Source: DASSBG01 sp965651365
Lineage (GTDB): Bacteria; Pseudomonadota; Gammaproteobacteria; Xanthomonadales; Rhodanobacteraceae
Direction of reading: 5' to 3'
Assembly: GCA_965651365.1 (NCBI GenBank)
Contig: CBFGSA010000060.1
Span: forward strand, 1-17,221
DNA length: 17,221 nucleotides
The notes under the pieces are model-generated. The model made no database searches, was not told where the DNA came from, and worked only from the letters and a program-made list of their open reading frames with translations. The position numbers and the translations under genes are program-made. Below, one piece after another: positions 5,760 through 14,251 of the stretch (position 1 is the first letter of the stretch; each line of letters begins with the position of its first letter).

Positions 5760-7100
5760 ATGACTGAAGTACTTGGCTCAATCTGGTGGATGATCGTGAC
5801 CCTGGGTCTGCTGGTGACTTTTCACGAGTTTGGCCATTTCTGGGTCGCGCGCCGCTGCGGCGTCAAGGTGCTGCGCTTCTCGGTAGGCTTCGGCAGTGCG
5901 CTGTGGAAGCACAAGGCCAAAAGCGGCACCGAATTCTGGATCGCCACCATTCCGCTGGGTGGCTATGTCAAGATGCTGGATGCCCGCGAGGGCGACGTGC
6001 CCGATGCGGAAAGGGGCGAGGAGTTCAGCAGCCAACCGGTGTGGAAACGCATTGCCATCGTCATCGCCGGCCCGGCCTTCAACCTGATCTTCGCCATCGC
6101 CGCCTTCTGGCTGATGTTCACCATCGGCAAGCCGGATGTGGCGCCGATCATCGGCACGCCGCACGGGCTGGCCGCCGAAGCCGGCCTGCACAACGGTGAT
6201 CGCATCATCGGCATCAACGGCAACCCGGTCGAAACCTGGACCGGCGCGCTGGACCAGTTGTCGGAAGGCATCCTGTTGCGAGAGCCGGTTTCGATCACCG
6301 TCGAGTCGGCCGGTGATTACCAACGCACCCTGCAGTTGTCGCTCAACAAGCTGCCGGCCGATGGCGACATGGGCCAGGCCATGGCGCAGATCGGCCTGGG
6401 GCTGCAACCGCCACCGGCGCGTGCGGGCAAGGTCCTGCCGGATTCGCCCGCTGCCGCGGCCGGGCTGAAAGTCGGCGACCTGATTGTGTCCATCAACGGC
6501 AAACCGGTGCACGGCTTTTCCGAGCTGGGCAGCATGATCAACAAGCAGGCTGCCGAAAACCCGCGCCTCACGCTTGGCATCGAGCGCACGGGCAGCGCCC
6601 TGAGGCTGCCGGTCACGGCGCACCGCAGCCACCCCGACAGCGGTCCGGAGCGCTGGACCATCGGTATCGCCGCAGCACCGCTGGAAAGGGCCACCCTGCG
6701 CTACGGCCCCCTGCGCTCGATCGGTGCCGCGATCGCCACGACCTGGGACAAGACCGCCATGACCTTCCGCATGATCGGCGGCATGCTCAGCGGCCAGGCC
6801 TCGGCGCGCAATCTGTCCGGCGTGATCACGATTGCCCAAGTCGCCAATACCTCGGCGCAGATGGGCCTGGCCTGGTTTCTCGATTTTCTCGGCCTGATCT
6901 CGCTCAGCCTGGCCATTCTCAACATTCTGCCCATTCCCCTGCTGGACGGCGGCCACCTGCTCTACTACCTTGTCGAACTGGTCAAGGGCAGCCCGGTCAG
7001 CGAGAACGCCATGATCGCCGGCCAGTACATCGGCATGGCACTGCTGGCTGCATTGATGGGTCTGGCGTTCTACAATGACATATTGCGTCTGGTGACCTGA
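5760..7100 (+). CDS. rseP: Site-2 zinc metalloprotease RseP
   Basis: Inner-membrane intramembrane protease that cuts the anti-sigma factor RseA after DegS and so releases sigma-E during envelope stress. It also removes remnant signal peptides. The 446 residues match E. coli RseP (450). The zinc motif HEFGH lies at 22-26 in the first membrane segment and the third ligand in LLDGG (Asp396) near the C-terminus. The ATIPLGGYVKML membrane-associated strand is present, and two PDZ domains lie at roughly 115-300, each with a typical GLKVGD/GLHNGD-type element. The start at 5760 is supported by AGGA at 5746-5749. It precedes bamA by 53 bp, as is usual in this gene order, which links protease, outer-membrane assembly and chaperone genes. 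Confidence 0.98.
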   Translation: MTEVLGSIWWMIVTLGLLVTFHEFGHFWVARRCGVKVLRFSVGFGSALWKHKAKSGTEFWIATIPLGGYVKMLDAREGDVPDAERGEEFSSQPVWKRIAIVIAGPAFNLIFAIAAFWLMFTIGKPDVAPIIGTPHGLAAEAGLHNGDRIIGINGNPVETWTGALDQLSEGILLREPVSITVESAGDYQRTLQLSLNKLPADGDMGQAMAQIGLGLQPPPARAGKVLPDSPAAAAGLKVGDLIVSINGKPVHGFSELGSMINKQAAENPRLTLGIERTGSALRLPVTAHRSHPDSGPERWTIGIAAAPLERATLRYGPLRSIGAAIATTWDKTAMTFRMIGGMLSGQASARNLSGVITIAQVANTSAQMGLAWFLDFLGLISLSLAILNILPIPLLDGGHLLYYLVELVKGSPVSENAMIAGQYIGMALLAALMGLAFYNDILRLVT

Positions 7101-7153
7101 GCTCCATGGTTAGCCGACATTCCTGCTTTTCACTCTAGTTTTCGGAATCGACG

Positions 7154-9469
7154 ATGAAGCGAGTCGCCGCCCTGATTCTTTTTGCCTGCATGGCCGCCAA
7201 GGCGCAGGCTGCATTTGCGCCCTTTGTGGTGTCCGACATCCGCATCGACGGCCTGGAACGGATCTCGGCGGGTACGGTATTGACCTACCTGCCGGTCGAG
7301 AAAGGCGACACGCTGACCGAGGAGAAGGTGCAAAAGGCCATCCGCGCACTGTTCCAGACCGGATTTTTCAAGGACATTGCCTTCGACCAGCAGGGCAATA
7401 TCCTGGTCATCAAGGTGCACGAACGGCCAGCCATCTCCAAGATCAACCTGCGCGGCAACAAGGACATCAAGAGTGACGACCTGCTCAAGGGCCTCAAGTC
7501 CATGGGCATGGCCGAAGGCCAGACTTTCGACCGGATGTCGCTGGACCGGATGCAGCAGGAGCTGATCCGGCAGTACTACAACCGCGGCAAGTACAACGTC
7601 TCGGTCGAGCCACACGTGGTCAATCTGGACCGCAACCGCGTGTCCATCGACATCGAAATCCACGAAGGCAAGGCCGCACGCATCAAGCGCATCAACATCG
7701 TCGGCAACAAGACCTACACCGACAAGCAGATTCGCAAGAGCTTTGAATCCAACACCAGTAACTGGACCTCCTGGTACAGCAAGGACGACCAGTACTCGCG
7801 TGAAAAGCTGTCGGGCGATCTGGAAAAACTGTCCAATTTCTATCTTGACCGTGGCTACGCGGATTTCAACATCGACTCCACCCAGGTCACCATCAGTCCC
7901 GACAAGCGCTCAATGTACATCAGCGCCGACGTCGAGGAAGGCGCCAAATACAAGATCAGCGACGTCAAGCTGCTGGGCAACCTCGTCCTTCCACGCGACA
8001 GCATCGACAGGATGGTTCTGGTGCACAAGGGCCAGAACTTCTCCCATGCGCTGATGCAGGTAACCAAGCGCGGCATCGTGGCGCTTCTCAGCAACATCGG
8101 CTATGCCTTCGCGGACGTGGCGATCATTCCGCGTCTGAACCGTGAGGATCACACGGCCGAAGTCAGCTTCTACGTCAAGCCCGGGCCACGGGTCTATGTG
8201 CGCCGCATCAACTTCACCGGCAATGCCAGCACGCGCGACAACGTCGCACGCCGGGAAATGCGCCAGTTTGAAGGCGGCTGGTACTCCCAGGCCGCGATCG
8301 ACCGCTCGAAGTCTCGCCTGATGCGTACCGGCTACTTCAAATCCGTTGATATTGATACCAAAAAGGTACCTGGCAGCAAGGACCAGGTTGACCTTGACAT
8401 CAGCGTCGAAGAGCAGTCCGCAGGCAGCCTGCAGTTCGGCCTGGGCTACTCGCAGCTCAGCGGCATCATCGGCAGCTTCTCGGTCTCGCAGAACAACTTT
8501 CTCGGCACCGGCAATCAGTTTGCTGCGCAGCTGCAGCGCAGTTCCTATCTGGAACAGTACAACCTGTCCTACCTTGACCCCTACTTCACGGACAGTGGGG
8601 TCAGCGTCGGCTACAACCTGCAGTGGAGCCAGCTTGATCAGGGCAACGCCAACATCGCCGACTACCTGTACAGCAATCGGTCCTTCGACACCCATTTCGG
8701 CATCCCGCTGAGTGAGAACAACTCGATCAGTGTCGGACTCGGGATCAGCAGCAACACCTTGAGCTTTTCGCGCCTTGCGACACCACCGGCCCTTGTCGAC
8801 TACATCGATGCTCTCGGGCATCGCACCATCCATTCGTGGACGGGCAGCATTGGCTGGGGACGCGACACACGCAATCGCTATTTCCTGCCCACACGTGGTG
8901 GCTCCCAGACGTTGTCGGCCCGGGTGGCCCTGCCCGGCTCGACGGTCGAGTTCTACAAGCTCTTCTACAATATCAACCACTACTGGCAGATGCCCAAGGG
9001 CTTTGTGCTTTACGCTTCCGGTTCCACCGGCTATGGCGACACCTACGGCAAGAACTCGGACATTTCCCTGCCCTACTGGCAGAACTACTATGCCGGCGGT
9101 GTGGGTGACGTGCGTGGCTACCGCGACAACACGCTGGGTCCACGTGTGCCGGTACCCGGAACAACGAGTTACGATGTTCCCATCGGTGGCGCGTTCAAGG
9201 TTCTGGGTACCGCCGAGCTGTATTTCCCCATCCCGGCCCTGCAAAACAGCACCACGGCCCGCATTGGTGCATTTGTGGACGTGGGCAACGTGTTCAGCGA
9301 CTTCAACAGCTTCTCCACGCGCGGCCTGCGCGCCTCGGCCGGCCTGACCCTGAAATGGCGTGCGCCAGTGGGGCCGATATCGATCAGCATTGCCCAGCCG
9401 CTGCATTATCAGGACAAGGATCGCCGCTATCTGGAACGCATCCAGTTCACGTTCGGCAGCCAGTTCTGA
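7154..9469 (+). CDS. bamA: Outer membrane protein assembly factor BamA
   Basis: Central Omp85 component of the BAM complex, which folds and inserts beta-barrel proteins into the outer membrane. The 771-residue precursor has a signal peptide (about 1-20, cut after AQA), a series of POTRA domains from about 25 to 420 and a C-terminal 16-strand barrel. The loop-6 motif VRGY lies at 653-656. The barrel ends in FTFGSQF with a terminal Phe, the usual beta-signal. Length and arrangement are normal (810 in E. coli). ATG at 7154 is preceded by GGAA at 7144-7147. I see no sigma-E promoter (GAACTT plus TCTGA) in the 53-bp gap, so it may depend on upstream promoters. Confidence 0.98.
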   Translation: MKRVAALILFACMAAKAQAAFAPFVVSDIRIDGLERISAGTVLTYLPVEKGDTLTEEKVQKAIRALFQTGFFKDIAFDQQGNILVIKVHERPAISKINLRGNKDIKSDDLLKGLKSMGMAEGQTFDRMSLDRMQQELIRQYYNRGKYNVSVEPHVVNLDRNRVSIDIEIHEGKAARIKRINIVGNKTYTDKQIRKSFESNTSNWTSWYSKDDQYSREKLSGDLEKLSNFYLDRGYADFNIDSTQVTISPDKRSMYISADVEEGAKYKISDVKLLGNLVLPRDSIDRMVLVHKGQNFSHALMQVTKRGIVALLSNIGYAFADVAIIPRLNREDHTAEVSFYVKPGPRVYVRRINFTGNASTRDNVARREMRQFEGGWYSQAAIDRSKSRLMRTGYFKSVDIDTKKVPGSKDQVDLDISVEEQSAGSLQFGLGYSQLSGIIGSFSVSQNNFLGTGNQFAAQLQRSSYLEQYNLSYLDPYFTDSGVSVGYNLQWSQLDQGNANIADYLYSNRSFDTHFGIPLSENNSISVGLGISSNTLSFSRLATPPALVDYIDALGHRTIHSWTGSIGWGRDTRNRYFLPTRGGSQTLSARVALPGSTVEFYKLFYNINHYWQMPKGFVLYASGSTGYGDTYGKNSDISLPYWQNYYAGGVGDVRGYRDNTLGPRVPVPGTTSYDVPIGGAFKVLGTAELYFPIPALQNSTTARIGAFVDVGNVFSDFNSFSTRGLRASAGLTLKWRAPVGPISISIAQPLHYQDKDRRYLERIQFTFGSQF

Positions 9470-9531
9470 GCAACACGACCTCGGATTCGATCGCCTGCGC
9501 GAGGTACAGCACTGTTTCTCCGGATGCGGCT

Positions 9532-9540
9532 TGCTAATAT
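9532..9540 (+). promoter_or_regulatory. Candidate extended -10 upstream of skp
   Basis: TGC followed by TAATAT (9535-9540) resembles the TGC-TATACT upstream of frr and lies 47 bp before the GTG start of skp. The hexamer matches the -10 consensus at four of six bases. No convincing -35 is present. It could give skp-lpxD extra transcription within the operon. Confidence 0.3.
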
Positions 9541-9587
9541 GTGCGCGATGTCGTGATGGCGACAATCCAGCACAATGGGAGCACCGG

Positions 9588-10127
9588 GTGAAGGCAGCAA
9601 CACGACAACTGATCGGCAGGATGCTGATTGCGTGCCTGCTCCTGCCCATGCTGGCACAAGCACAGAGCAGCCCGCGCATCGGCTACGTGGACATGAAGCG
9701 CCTGCTCGACCAGGCGCCCCAGGTACAACAGGCGCATGATCGGCTGCAGGAAGAATTCGCCAGCCGCGACGAGGCATTGCAAAAGCAGCAGGATCGCCTG
9801 GAAGCACTACGCGCATCGCTGGACAGTGACCGCGACTCGCTCACGGCCGACCAGCTTGCCACCCGCCAGCACGAAGTTGACGTGCTGGCCGGCAGCGTGC
9901 GTCGCGCCCGCGAACGGATGCAGAAAGACCTGAAGGAGCGCAGCACCCAGGAACTGGACAAGAGCTGGCAGACCGTCAGCAATGCAGCCGTGGAATACGC
10001 CCGCAGCCACGGTTACGATCTGCTACTGCCCAGCCCGGTCATCTACGCCAGCCCCAAGGTCGACATCACCGATGCCATCTTGCAGCAACTCCGCCGCGAA
10101 GATCAGGTCGGGACAAACACTCGATGA
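9588..10127 (+). CDS. skp: Periplasmic chaperone Skp (OmpH family)
   Basis: Small periplasmic trimeric chaperone that holds unfolded outer membrane proteins on their way to BAM. From a GTG start the product has 179 residues. Residues 1-25 form a signal peptide ending in LAQA, with cleavage before Gln26. The mature part begins with IGYVDMKRLLDQAPQVQQA, the typical Skp N-terminus, followed by a long charged coiled-coil region (about 50-130) and a C-terminal strand segment with YDLLLPSPVIYAS. GTG at 9588 is chosen because GGGAG (9577-9581) stands at the right distance and because it gives a complete signal peptide. An ATG at 9621 would shorten the n-region. The frame is open further upstream into bamA, which I discount. 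It sits between bamA and lpxD as in most relatives. Confidence 0.93.
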   Translation: MKAATRQLIGRMLIACLLLPMLAQAQSSPRIGYVDMKRLLDQAPQVQQAHDRLQEEFASRDEALQKQQDRLEALRASLDSDRDSLTADQLATRQHEVDVLAGSVRRARERMQKDLKERSTQELDKSWQTVSNAAVEYARSHGYDLLLPSPVIYASPKVDITDAILQQLRREDQVGTNTR

Positions 10128-10156
10128 CTGAGCTCGACAGACCGGGAGGATTGTGA

Positions 10157-11185
10157 ATGATGCCGGCGAGTTGGACCGTGGCTGAAATTGCCGAGAACTT
10201 CTCCCTGAAACTGTGCGGTGACGGCACCACGCGCATTCATGGCGTCGCATCGCTGGCGCGGGCCGAAAAAGGCCAAATCAGCTTTCTTGCACGCCAGCGC
10301 CACGCAAGGCAGTTGGCCAACTGCCGCGCTTCGGCGGTGATCATTGCCTCAGGCGTTTCCGTCGATACGGCCTGCGCCTTGTTGATCAGCGAGAACCCCG
10401 CACTGGCCTTCGCACGCGTTGCAAGCCTGTTCGAACGGGGAGTGGATCGGACGCCGGACATGCATCCCAGCGCCGTCATCGACGCTGCGGCACAGATCAG
10501 CGGGAGCGCCCGCATCGGTGCCCATGCCGTTATCGCCGCGGATGTGGATATTGCCGCAGGTGCCGTCATCGAGGCCGGTTGTCACATCGGTCCAGGCTGC
10601 CACATCGGTCCCGATTGTCACCTGATGCCCGGGGTTACCCTGGTTCAGGACGTGCATCTGGGCGCGCGGGTCATCGTCCATCCCGGTGCCGTACTCGGCT
10701 CGGACGGATTTGGCCTGGTGCCCGATGGCGACGCATGGGTCAAGGTTCCCCAGCTCGGTCGGCTGCTGATCGGCGACGACTGCGAGATCGGCGCCAACAC
10801 CTGCATCGACCGCGGCGCGCTGGATGACACCGTGCTGGAGAATGATGTGCGACTGGACAACATGATCCATATTGCACACAACGTGCACGTGGGCGCCCAC
10901 ACCGCCATGGCCGGCTGCGCCGCCGTGGCCGGCAGCGCCCGAATCGGCCGCCATTGCCAGATCGGAGGTGGTGCCGGCATCCTCGGTCACATTCGAGTCG
11001 CCGACCGGGTTACCATTACCGCCAGGACCCTGGTGACCCACTCGATCACCGAGGCCGGAACCTGGTCATCCGGCACGCCGCTGCAACCCAATGGATTGTG
11101 GCGCCGGAATGCCGTTCGCCTGAAACAACTCGATGACATTGCCCGACGCGTGGCAAGACTGGAAAAGGACATTGGTCATGACTGA
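10157..11185 (+). CDS. lpxD: UDP-3-O-(3-hydroxyacyl)glucosamine N-acyltransferase
   Basis: Third step of lipid A synthesis: transfers a 3-hydroxyacyl chain from ACP to the 2-amino group of UDP-3-O-acyl-glucosamine in the cytosol. The 342 residues match the family (341 in E. coli). Residues 1-100 form the uridine-binding domain. From about 103 to 310 there are many hexapeptide repeats forming a left-handed beta-helix, with segments such as GCHIGP repeated at 141-152. A C-terminal helix follows. The catalytic His corresponds to His241 in DNMIHIAHNV. GGGAGG at 10144-10149 supports the ATG at 10157; a second ATG follows directly at 10160. Its 3' end overlaps fabZ by 8 nt. Confidence 0.98.
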   Translation: MMPASWTVAEIAENFSLKLCGDGTTRIHGVASLARAEKGQISFLARQRHARQLANCRASAVIIASGVSVDTACALLISENPALAFARVASLFERGVDRTPDMHPSAVIDAAAQISGSARIGAHAVIAADVDIAAGAVIEAGCHIGPGCHIGPDCHLMPGVTLVQDVHLGARVIVHPGAVLGSDGFGLVPDGDAWVKVPQLGRLLIGDDCEIGANTCIDRGALDDTVLENDVRLDNMIHIAHNVHVGAHTAMAGCAAVAGSARIGRHCQIGGGAGILGHIRVADRVTITARTLVTHSITEAGTWSSGTPLQPNGLWRRNAVRLKQLDDIARRVARLEKDIGHD

Positions 11186-11645
11186 CAACAACGCCACACC
11201 GGATCTGCCGGTCGACGTGAACCGCATCGCACAGATGCTGCCGCACCGCTATCCGTTCCTGTTGGTGGACCGGGTGCTGGAGTGCGAGCCTGGCAAACGC
11301 CTGCGCGCGATCAAGAACGTGACCGTCAACGAGCCCTTCTTCCAGGGTCATTTCCCCGGTAACCCGGTGATGCCAGGCGTATTGATCATCGAAGCCATGG
11401 CGCAGGCTTCGGGCGTGCTGGTGCAACTGTCCGCCTCCGAACGCCAGGCCGCGCCGCTGTATTACCTGGTCAAGGTCGACAAGGCGCGCTTTTCGCGCAC
11501 CGTGGTACCTGGTGACCAGTTGGTGCTTGAAATCACGCAAAAGCGCATGCTGCGCCGCATGGGCCTGTTCGAGTGCCGTGCCCTGGTGGACGGCGCCGAA
11601 GCCGCCAGTGCCGAAGTCCTGTGCGCCGAGCGCAGCGAAGGATGA
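11178..11645 (+). CDS. fabZ: 3-hydroxyacyl-ACP dehydratase FabZ
   Basis: Dehydrates 3-hydroxyacyl-ACP in fatty acid elongation and competes with LpxA and LpxD for the same substrates, which explains its place between them. The 155-residue hot-dog-fold protein has the motif GHFPGNPVMPGVLIIEAMAQ with catalytic His58 and Glu72, spaced as in E. coli (54 and 68). LPHRYPFLLVDRV at 21-33 is also typical. The ATG at 11178 lies inside the end of lpxD (8-nt overlap) with AAAGGA upstream at 11164-11169. The frame is open earlier to 11133, but that part only rereads lpxD. It overlaps lpxA by 4 nt (ATGA). Confidence 0.97.
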   Translation: MTDNNATPDLPVDVNRIAQMLPHRYPFLLVDRVLECEPGKRLRAIKNVTVNEPFFQGHFPGNPVMPGVLIIEAMAQASGVLVQLSASERQAAPLYYLVKVDKARFSRTVVPGDQLVLEITQKRMLRRMGLFECRALVDGAEAASAEVLCAERSEG

Positions 11646-12412
11646 TTCACGCCAGCGCCCATATTGATCCCAAGGCCCGCCTGGGCGAGCGCGTCAAGAT
11701 CGGTGCCGGCACCGTCGTTGGTGCGGATGTGGAAATCGGCGACGACTGCGAAATCGGGCCGCATGCGGTGATCGAAGGGCCGACCCGGATTGGCCACGAA
11801 AACCACATCTGGCAATTCGCCTCGCTTGGCAGCGAACCGCAAGACAAGAAATTCAGTGGTGAGCGGACCGAGCTGGTCATCGGCAACCGCAACGTGATCC
11901 GCGAGTTCTGCACCTTCAGTCGTGGCACCGCTGATGGCGGCAGCATCACGCGGATCGGCGACGACAACTGGATCATGGCCTATGTGCATATCGCCCACGA
12001 CTGCATCATTGGCAACAACGTCACCTTTGCCAATGCCGCCTCGCTGGCCGGACATGTGCAGGTCGACGATCACGTGATCTTCGGCGGCTTCACCCTGGTG
12101 CACCAGTTCTGCAAGGTCGGCCGCCACGCCTTCACCTCGATGGGTTCAGTGATCAATCGCGACGTGCCACCGTTTGTCACCGTAGCCGGCAATTTCGCAA
12201 AGCCCAAGGGCATCAACAGTGAAGGCCTGCGCCGCCACGGTTTCGACGCCGAACGAATCGGCACCATCAAGCGCGCCTACCGCACCCTGTATCTGTCCGG
12301 ACAGCCACTGGCCGAATCACGCGGCAAGATCGCCGCCATGGCTGCCGAGTCGGCAGACGCGCGCGTGTTTCTGGACTTCATCGAGGGCAGCGAACGTTCA
12401 CTGGTGCGATGA
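11642..12412 (+). CDS. lpxA: UDP-GlcNAc O-acyltransferase, predicted short-chain specificity
   Basis: First step of lipid A synthesis: transfers a 3-hydroxyacyl chain to the 3-OH of UDP-GlcNAc in the cytosol. The 256 residues (262 in E. coli) form a hexapeptide-repeat beta-helix and a helical C-terminus. Catalytic His119 lies in VHIAHDC, equivalent to E. coli His125. The substrate segment GGFTLVHQFCKVGRHAF is present. By alignment from VHQFC, residue 167 is Met where E. coli has Gly173; P. aeruginosa LpxA has Met there and uses a C10 chain. A short 3-hydroxyacyl group at position 3 of lipid A is therefore likely (inference). The start ATGA overlaps the fabZ stop and the stop overlaps the lpxB start in the same way. 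Confidence 0.97.
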   Translation: MIHASAHIDPKARLGERVKIGAGTVVGADVEIGDDCEIGPHAVIEGPTRIGHENHIWQFASLGSEPQDKKFSGERTELVIGNRNVIREFCTFSRGTADGGSITRIGDDNWIMAYVHIAHDCIIGNNVTFANAASLAGHVQVDDHVIFGGFTLVHQFCKVGRHAFTSMGSVINRDVPPFVTVAGNFAKPKGINSEGLRRHGFDAERIGTIKRAYRTLYLSGQPLAESRGKIAAMAAESADARVFLDFIEGSERSLVR

Positions 12413-13668
12413 TGGGTGCGGGACTCGGGACTCGGGACTCGGGACTCGATTCGGTCAAATCGTCAGCGGCGACCGAATCCCCGCTCGTCGCGCTGATCGC
12501 GGGCGAAGACTCCGGCGACGTGCTGGGGGCGGATCTGGCGCGGGCGTTGCGCGCAAGGCTGCCGGGCGTGAAGCTGGTCGGCATTGGTGGTCCGCGCATG
12601 GCAGCCGCCGGGGTCGAATGCTGGCACGACATCGCCGAGCTGTCGGTGATGGGCCTGAGCGAGGTTGTGCGCCACCTGCCCCGCCTGCTGCGTTTGCGAC
12701 GGGCACTGGCCCGGCGCCTGATTGCAGCCAGGCCCGATGTCGTGGTCGGCATCGACGCCCCGGATTTCAACCTCGGTCTGGAGAAAAAGCTCAAGCGCGA
12801 GGGCATTGTCACCGTGCACTACGTCAGCCCGTCGGTGTGGGCCTGGCGCGAGAACCGTGCGCGCAAGATCGCCCAGTGTGCCGACCGGATACTGTGCCTG
12901 TTTCCGATGGAGCCACCCATCTACGCCCGACACGGCGCGGATGCCCGCTTCGTTGGCCATCCGCTGGCCGAGCGGTTCCCCCTGCAGCCGGACCAGGCCG
13001 TGGCGCGCCGCCAGCTCGGCCTGCCTGCGGACGCCCCGGTGCTGGCCCTGTTGCCCGGCAGCCGGGCCAGCGAGATCGAGCGTCTGGGCGATGATTTCCT
13101 GGCTACCGCGGAGCACCTGCAGCAGCAACTGCCGGGGCTTCGGGTGTTGATTCCGGCGGCCAATGCGCGCTGTTTCAAGGCCTTGCAAACGCGGCTGGCC
13201 ACACACGCGGCGCGTGCGGCACAATCACCCGACACACCGGCGTTCGAGCTGCTCGATGGCCAGGCCGACCAAGCGCTCATCGCCGCCGATGCCGCATTGC
13301 TGGCCTCGGGCACGGTGGCGCTGGAGGCGATGCTGGCCAAGTGCCCGATGGTCGTCGCCTACCGCATCTCCGCATGGACCTACCGCCTGGTACACGGCCT
13401 GAAACTTATGACTACCAACCTGTATTCCTTGCCCAACATGCTCGCCGGTCATGAACTGGTGACGGAAAAGATGCAGACCGAGTGCAATCCCGACACGCTG
13501 ACCGATGCCGTCGCATCGCTGCTGGGAAACGACAGCCAGCGCCAGCATCTGCGCCACGAATTCACCCGCCTGCATCAGATGCTGAAAGGTGGCGATGCCG
13601 GTCATCCAGCCGATCGCGCCGCGCAGGCCGTCATCGAAATGCTGCCGCATCAGGCTGCCCATGCCTGA
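12409..13668 (+). CDS. lpxB: Lipid A disaccharide synthase with a repeat-encoded N-terminal tail
   Basis: Condenses UDP-2,3-diacylglucosamine with lipid X to the lipid A disaccharide at the inner membrane face (GT19 family). The 419-residue length exceeds E. coli LpxB (382). Family motifs begin only at residue 26: VALIAGEDSGDVLGADL, then VSPSVWAWRENRARKI, FVGHPLAERF, LLPGSRASEIERL and SGTVALEAML. Codons 4-13 are the GGGACTC heptad repeat (GAGLGTRDSGLD), followed by a Ser/Ala/Thr stretch, so residues 1-25 are a non-homologous tail. The only in-frame ATGs before the conserved core are at 12409 and 12412, so the tail is probably translated. The start overlaps the lpxA stop (ATGA) and has no strong ribosome binding site, which suggests translational coupling. 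Confidence 0.96.
   Translation: MMGAGLGTRDSGLDSVKSSAATESPLVALIAGEDSGDVLGADLARALRARLPGVKLVGIGGPRMAAAGVECWHDIAELSVMGLSEVVRHLPRLLRLRRALARRLIAARPDVVVGIDAPDFNLGLEKKLKREGIVTVHYVSPSVWAWRENRARKIAQCADRILCLFPMEPPIYARHGADARFVGHPLAERFPLQPDQAVARRQLGLPADAPVLALLPGSRASEIERLGDDFLATAEHLQQQLPGLRVLIPAANARCFKALQTRLATHAARAAQSPDTPAFELLDGQADQALIAADAALLASGTVALEAMLAKCPMVVAYRISAWTYRLVHGLKLMTTNLYSLPNMLAGHELVTEKMQTECNPDTLTDAVASLLGNDSQRQHLRHEFTRLHQMLKGGDAGHPADRAAQAVIEMLPHQAAHA
12420..12447 (+). repeat. Heptad repeat, four copies of GGGACTC at the lpxB start
   Basis: Four exact copies of GGGACTC, followed by GATTCGG. They begin nine bases after the first base of the preceding ATG at 12409 and form codons near the 5' end of lpxB. 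Four G3 tracts with 4-nt loops fit the G-quadruplex pattern in the mRNA-like strand, right where initiating ribosomes load. Confidence 0.9.
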
Positions 13669-14247
13669 GCCCACTGTCCTCATCGCCGGCGTCGACGAAG
13701 CCGGACGCGGCCCGCTGGCCGGGCCGCTGGCGGTAGCCGCCGTAATCCTGGACCCGAACCGGCCAATTGCCGGGCTGGCCGATTCCAAGCGGCTCAGCGC
13801 CAGCAAACGCAAGGCGCTGGCAGTGGAAATCCGCACGCAGGCTCTGGCCTGGTCGCTGGTGCTGGTCGAACCGGCCGACATCGACCGGCTCAACATTCTG
13901 CAAGCCACCCTGCACGGCATGGCGCAGGCGCTGCAACTGCTCGACACGCCGCCGCACGAAGCACTGATCGATGGCAATCGGCTGCCGGACAATCTGCCCT
14001 GCCCGGCGCGCGCCATCGTCGGCGGCGACGCCCTGGAACCGGCCATCAGCGCGGCGTCCATCATCGCCAAGGTGGCGCGCGATGCCGTGATGTGCGTGCT
14101 CGACACCGCATTTCCCGTCTACGGTTTCGCCGCTCACAAGGGCTATCCGACCCGCGCCCACATGGCGGCGCTGGAACGGCATGGGCCGTGCCCGCAGCAC
14201 CGTCGCAGTTACGCACCCGTGCGCCGCGCCCTGGCATTGCAATCGGC

Positions 14248-14251
<4 letters not shown>
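13661..14251 (+). CDS. rnhB: Ribonuclease HII
   Basis: Removes ribonucleotides from DNA-RNA hybrids and single misincorporated ribonucleotides from DNA. The 196-residue protein matches E. coli RNase HII (198). Motif GVDEAGRGPLAGPL contains the metal ligands Asp12 and Glu13. Asp104 in LIDGNRLP and Asp123 in VGGDALEPAISAASIIAKVARD region complete the DEDD site. The ATG at 13661 overlaps the end of lpxB by 8 nt (ATGCCTGA). The frame continues upstream in lpxB sequence to 13589, which adds no conserved residues. It overlaps dnaE by 4 nt. The lpxB-rnhB-dnaE order is common in gammaproteobacteria. Confidence 0.97.

Noticed and set aside
7101..7153. Sigma-E promoter for bamA
   Set aside because: Searched by eye for GAACTT with TCTGA at 16-17 bp spacing; neither element is present in the gap.
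7910..9679. Open frame of 589 codons on the minus strand opposite bamA
   Set aside because: It lies entirely antisense to a gene with full family motifs. High-GC codon bias commonly leaves the opposite strand open; the translation shows no domain and there is no ribosome binding site support.
9588..9680. Skp as a lipoprotein because of LIAC at residues 13-16
   Set aside because: The Cys lies in the middle of the hydrophobic core, and a regular signal peptidase I site (AQA) follows; Skp is a soluble periplasmic protein.
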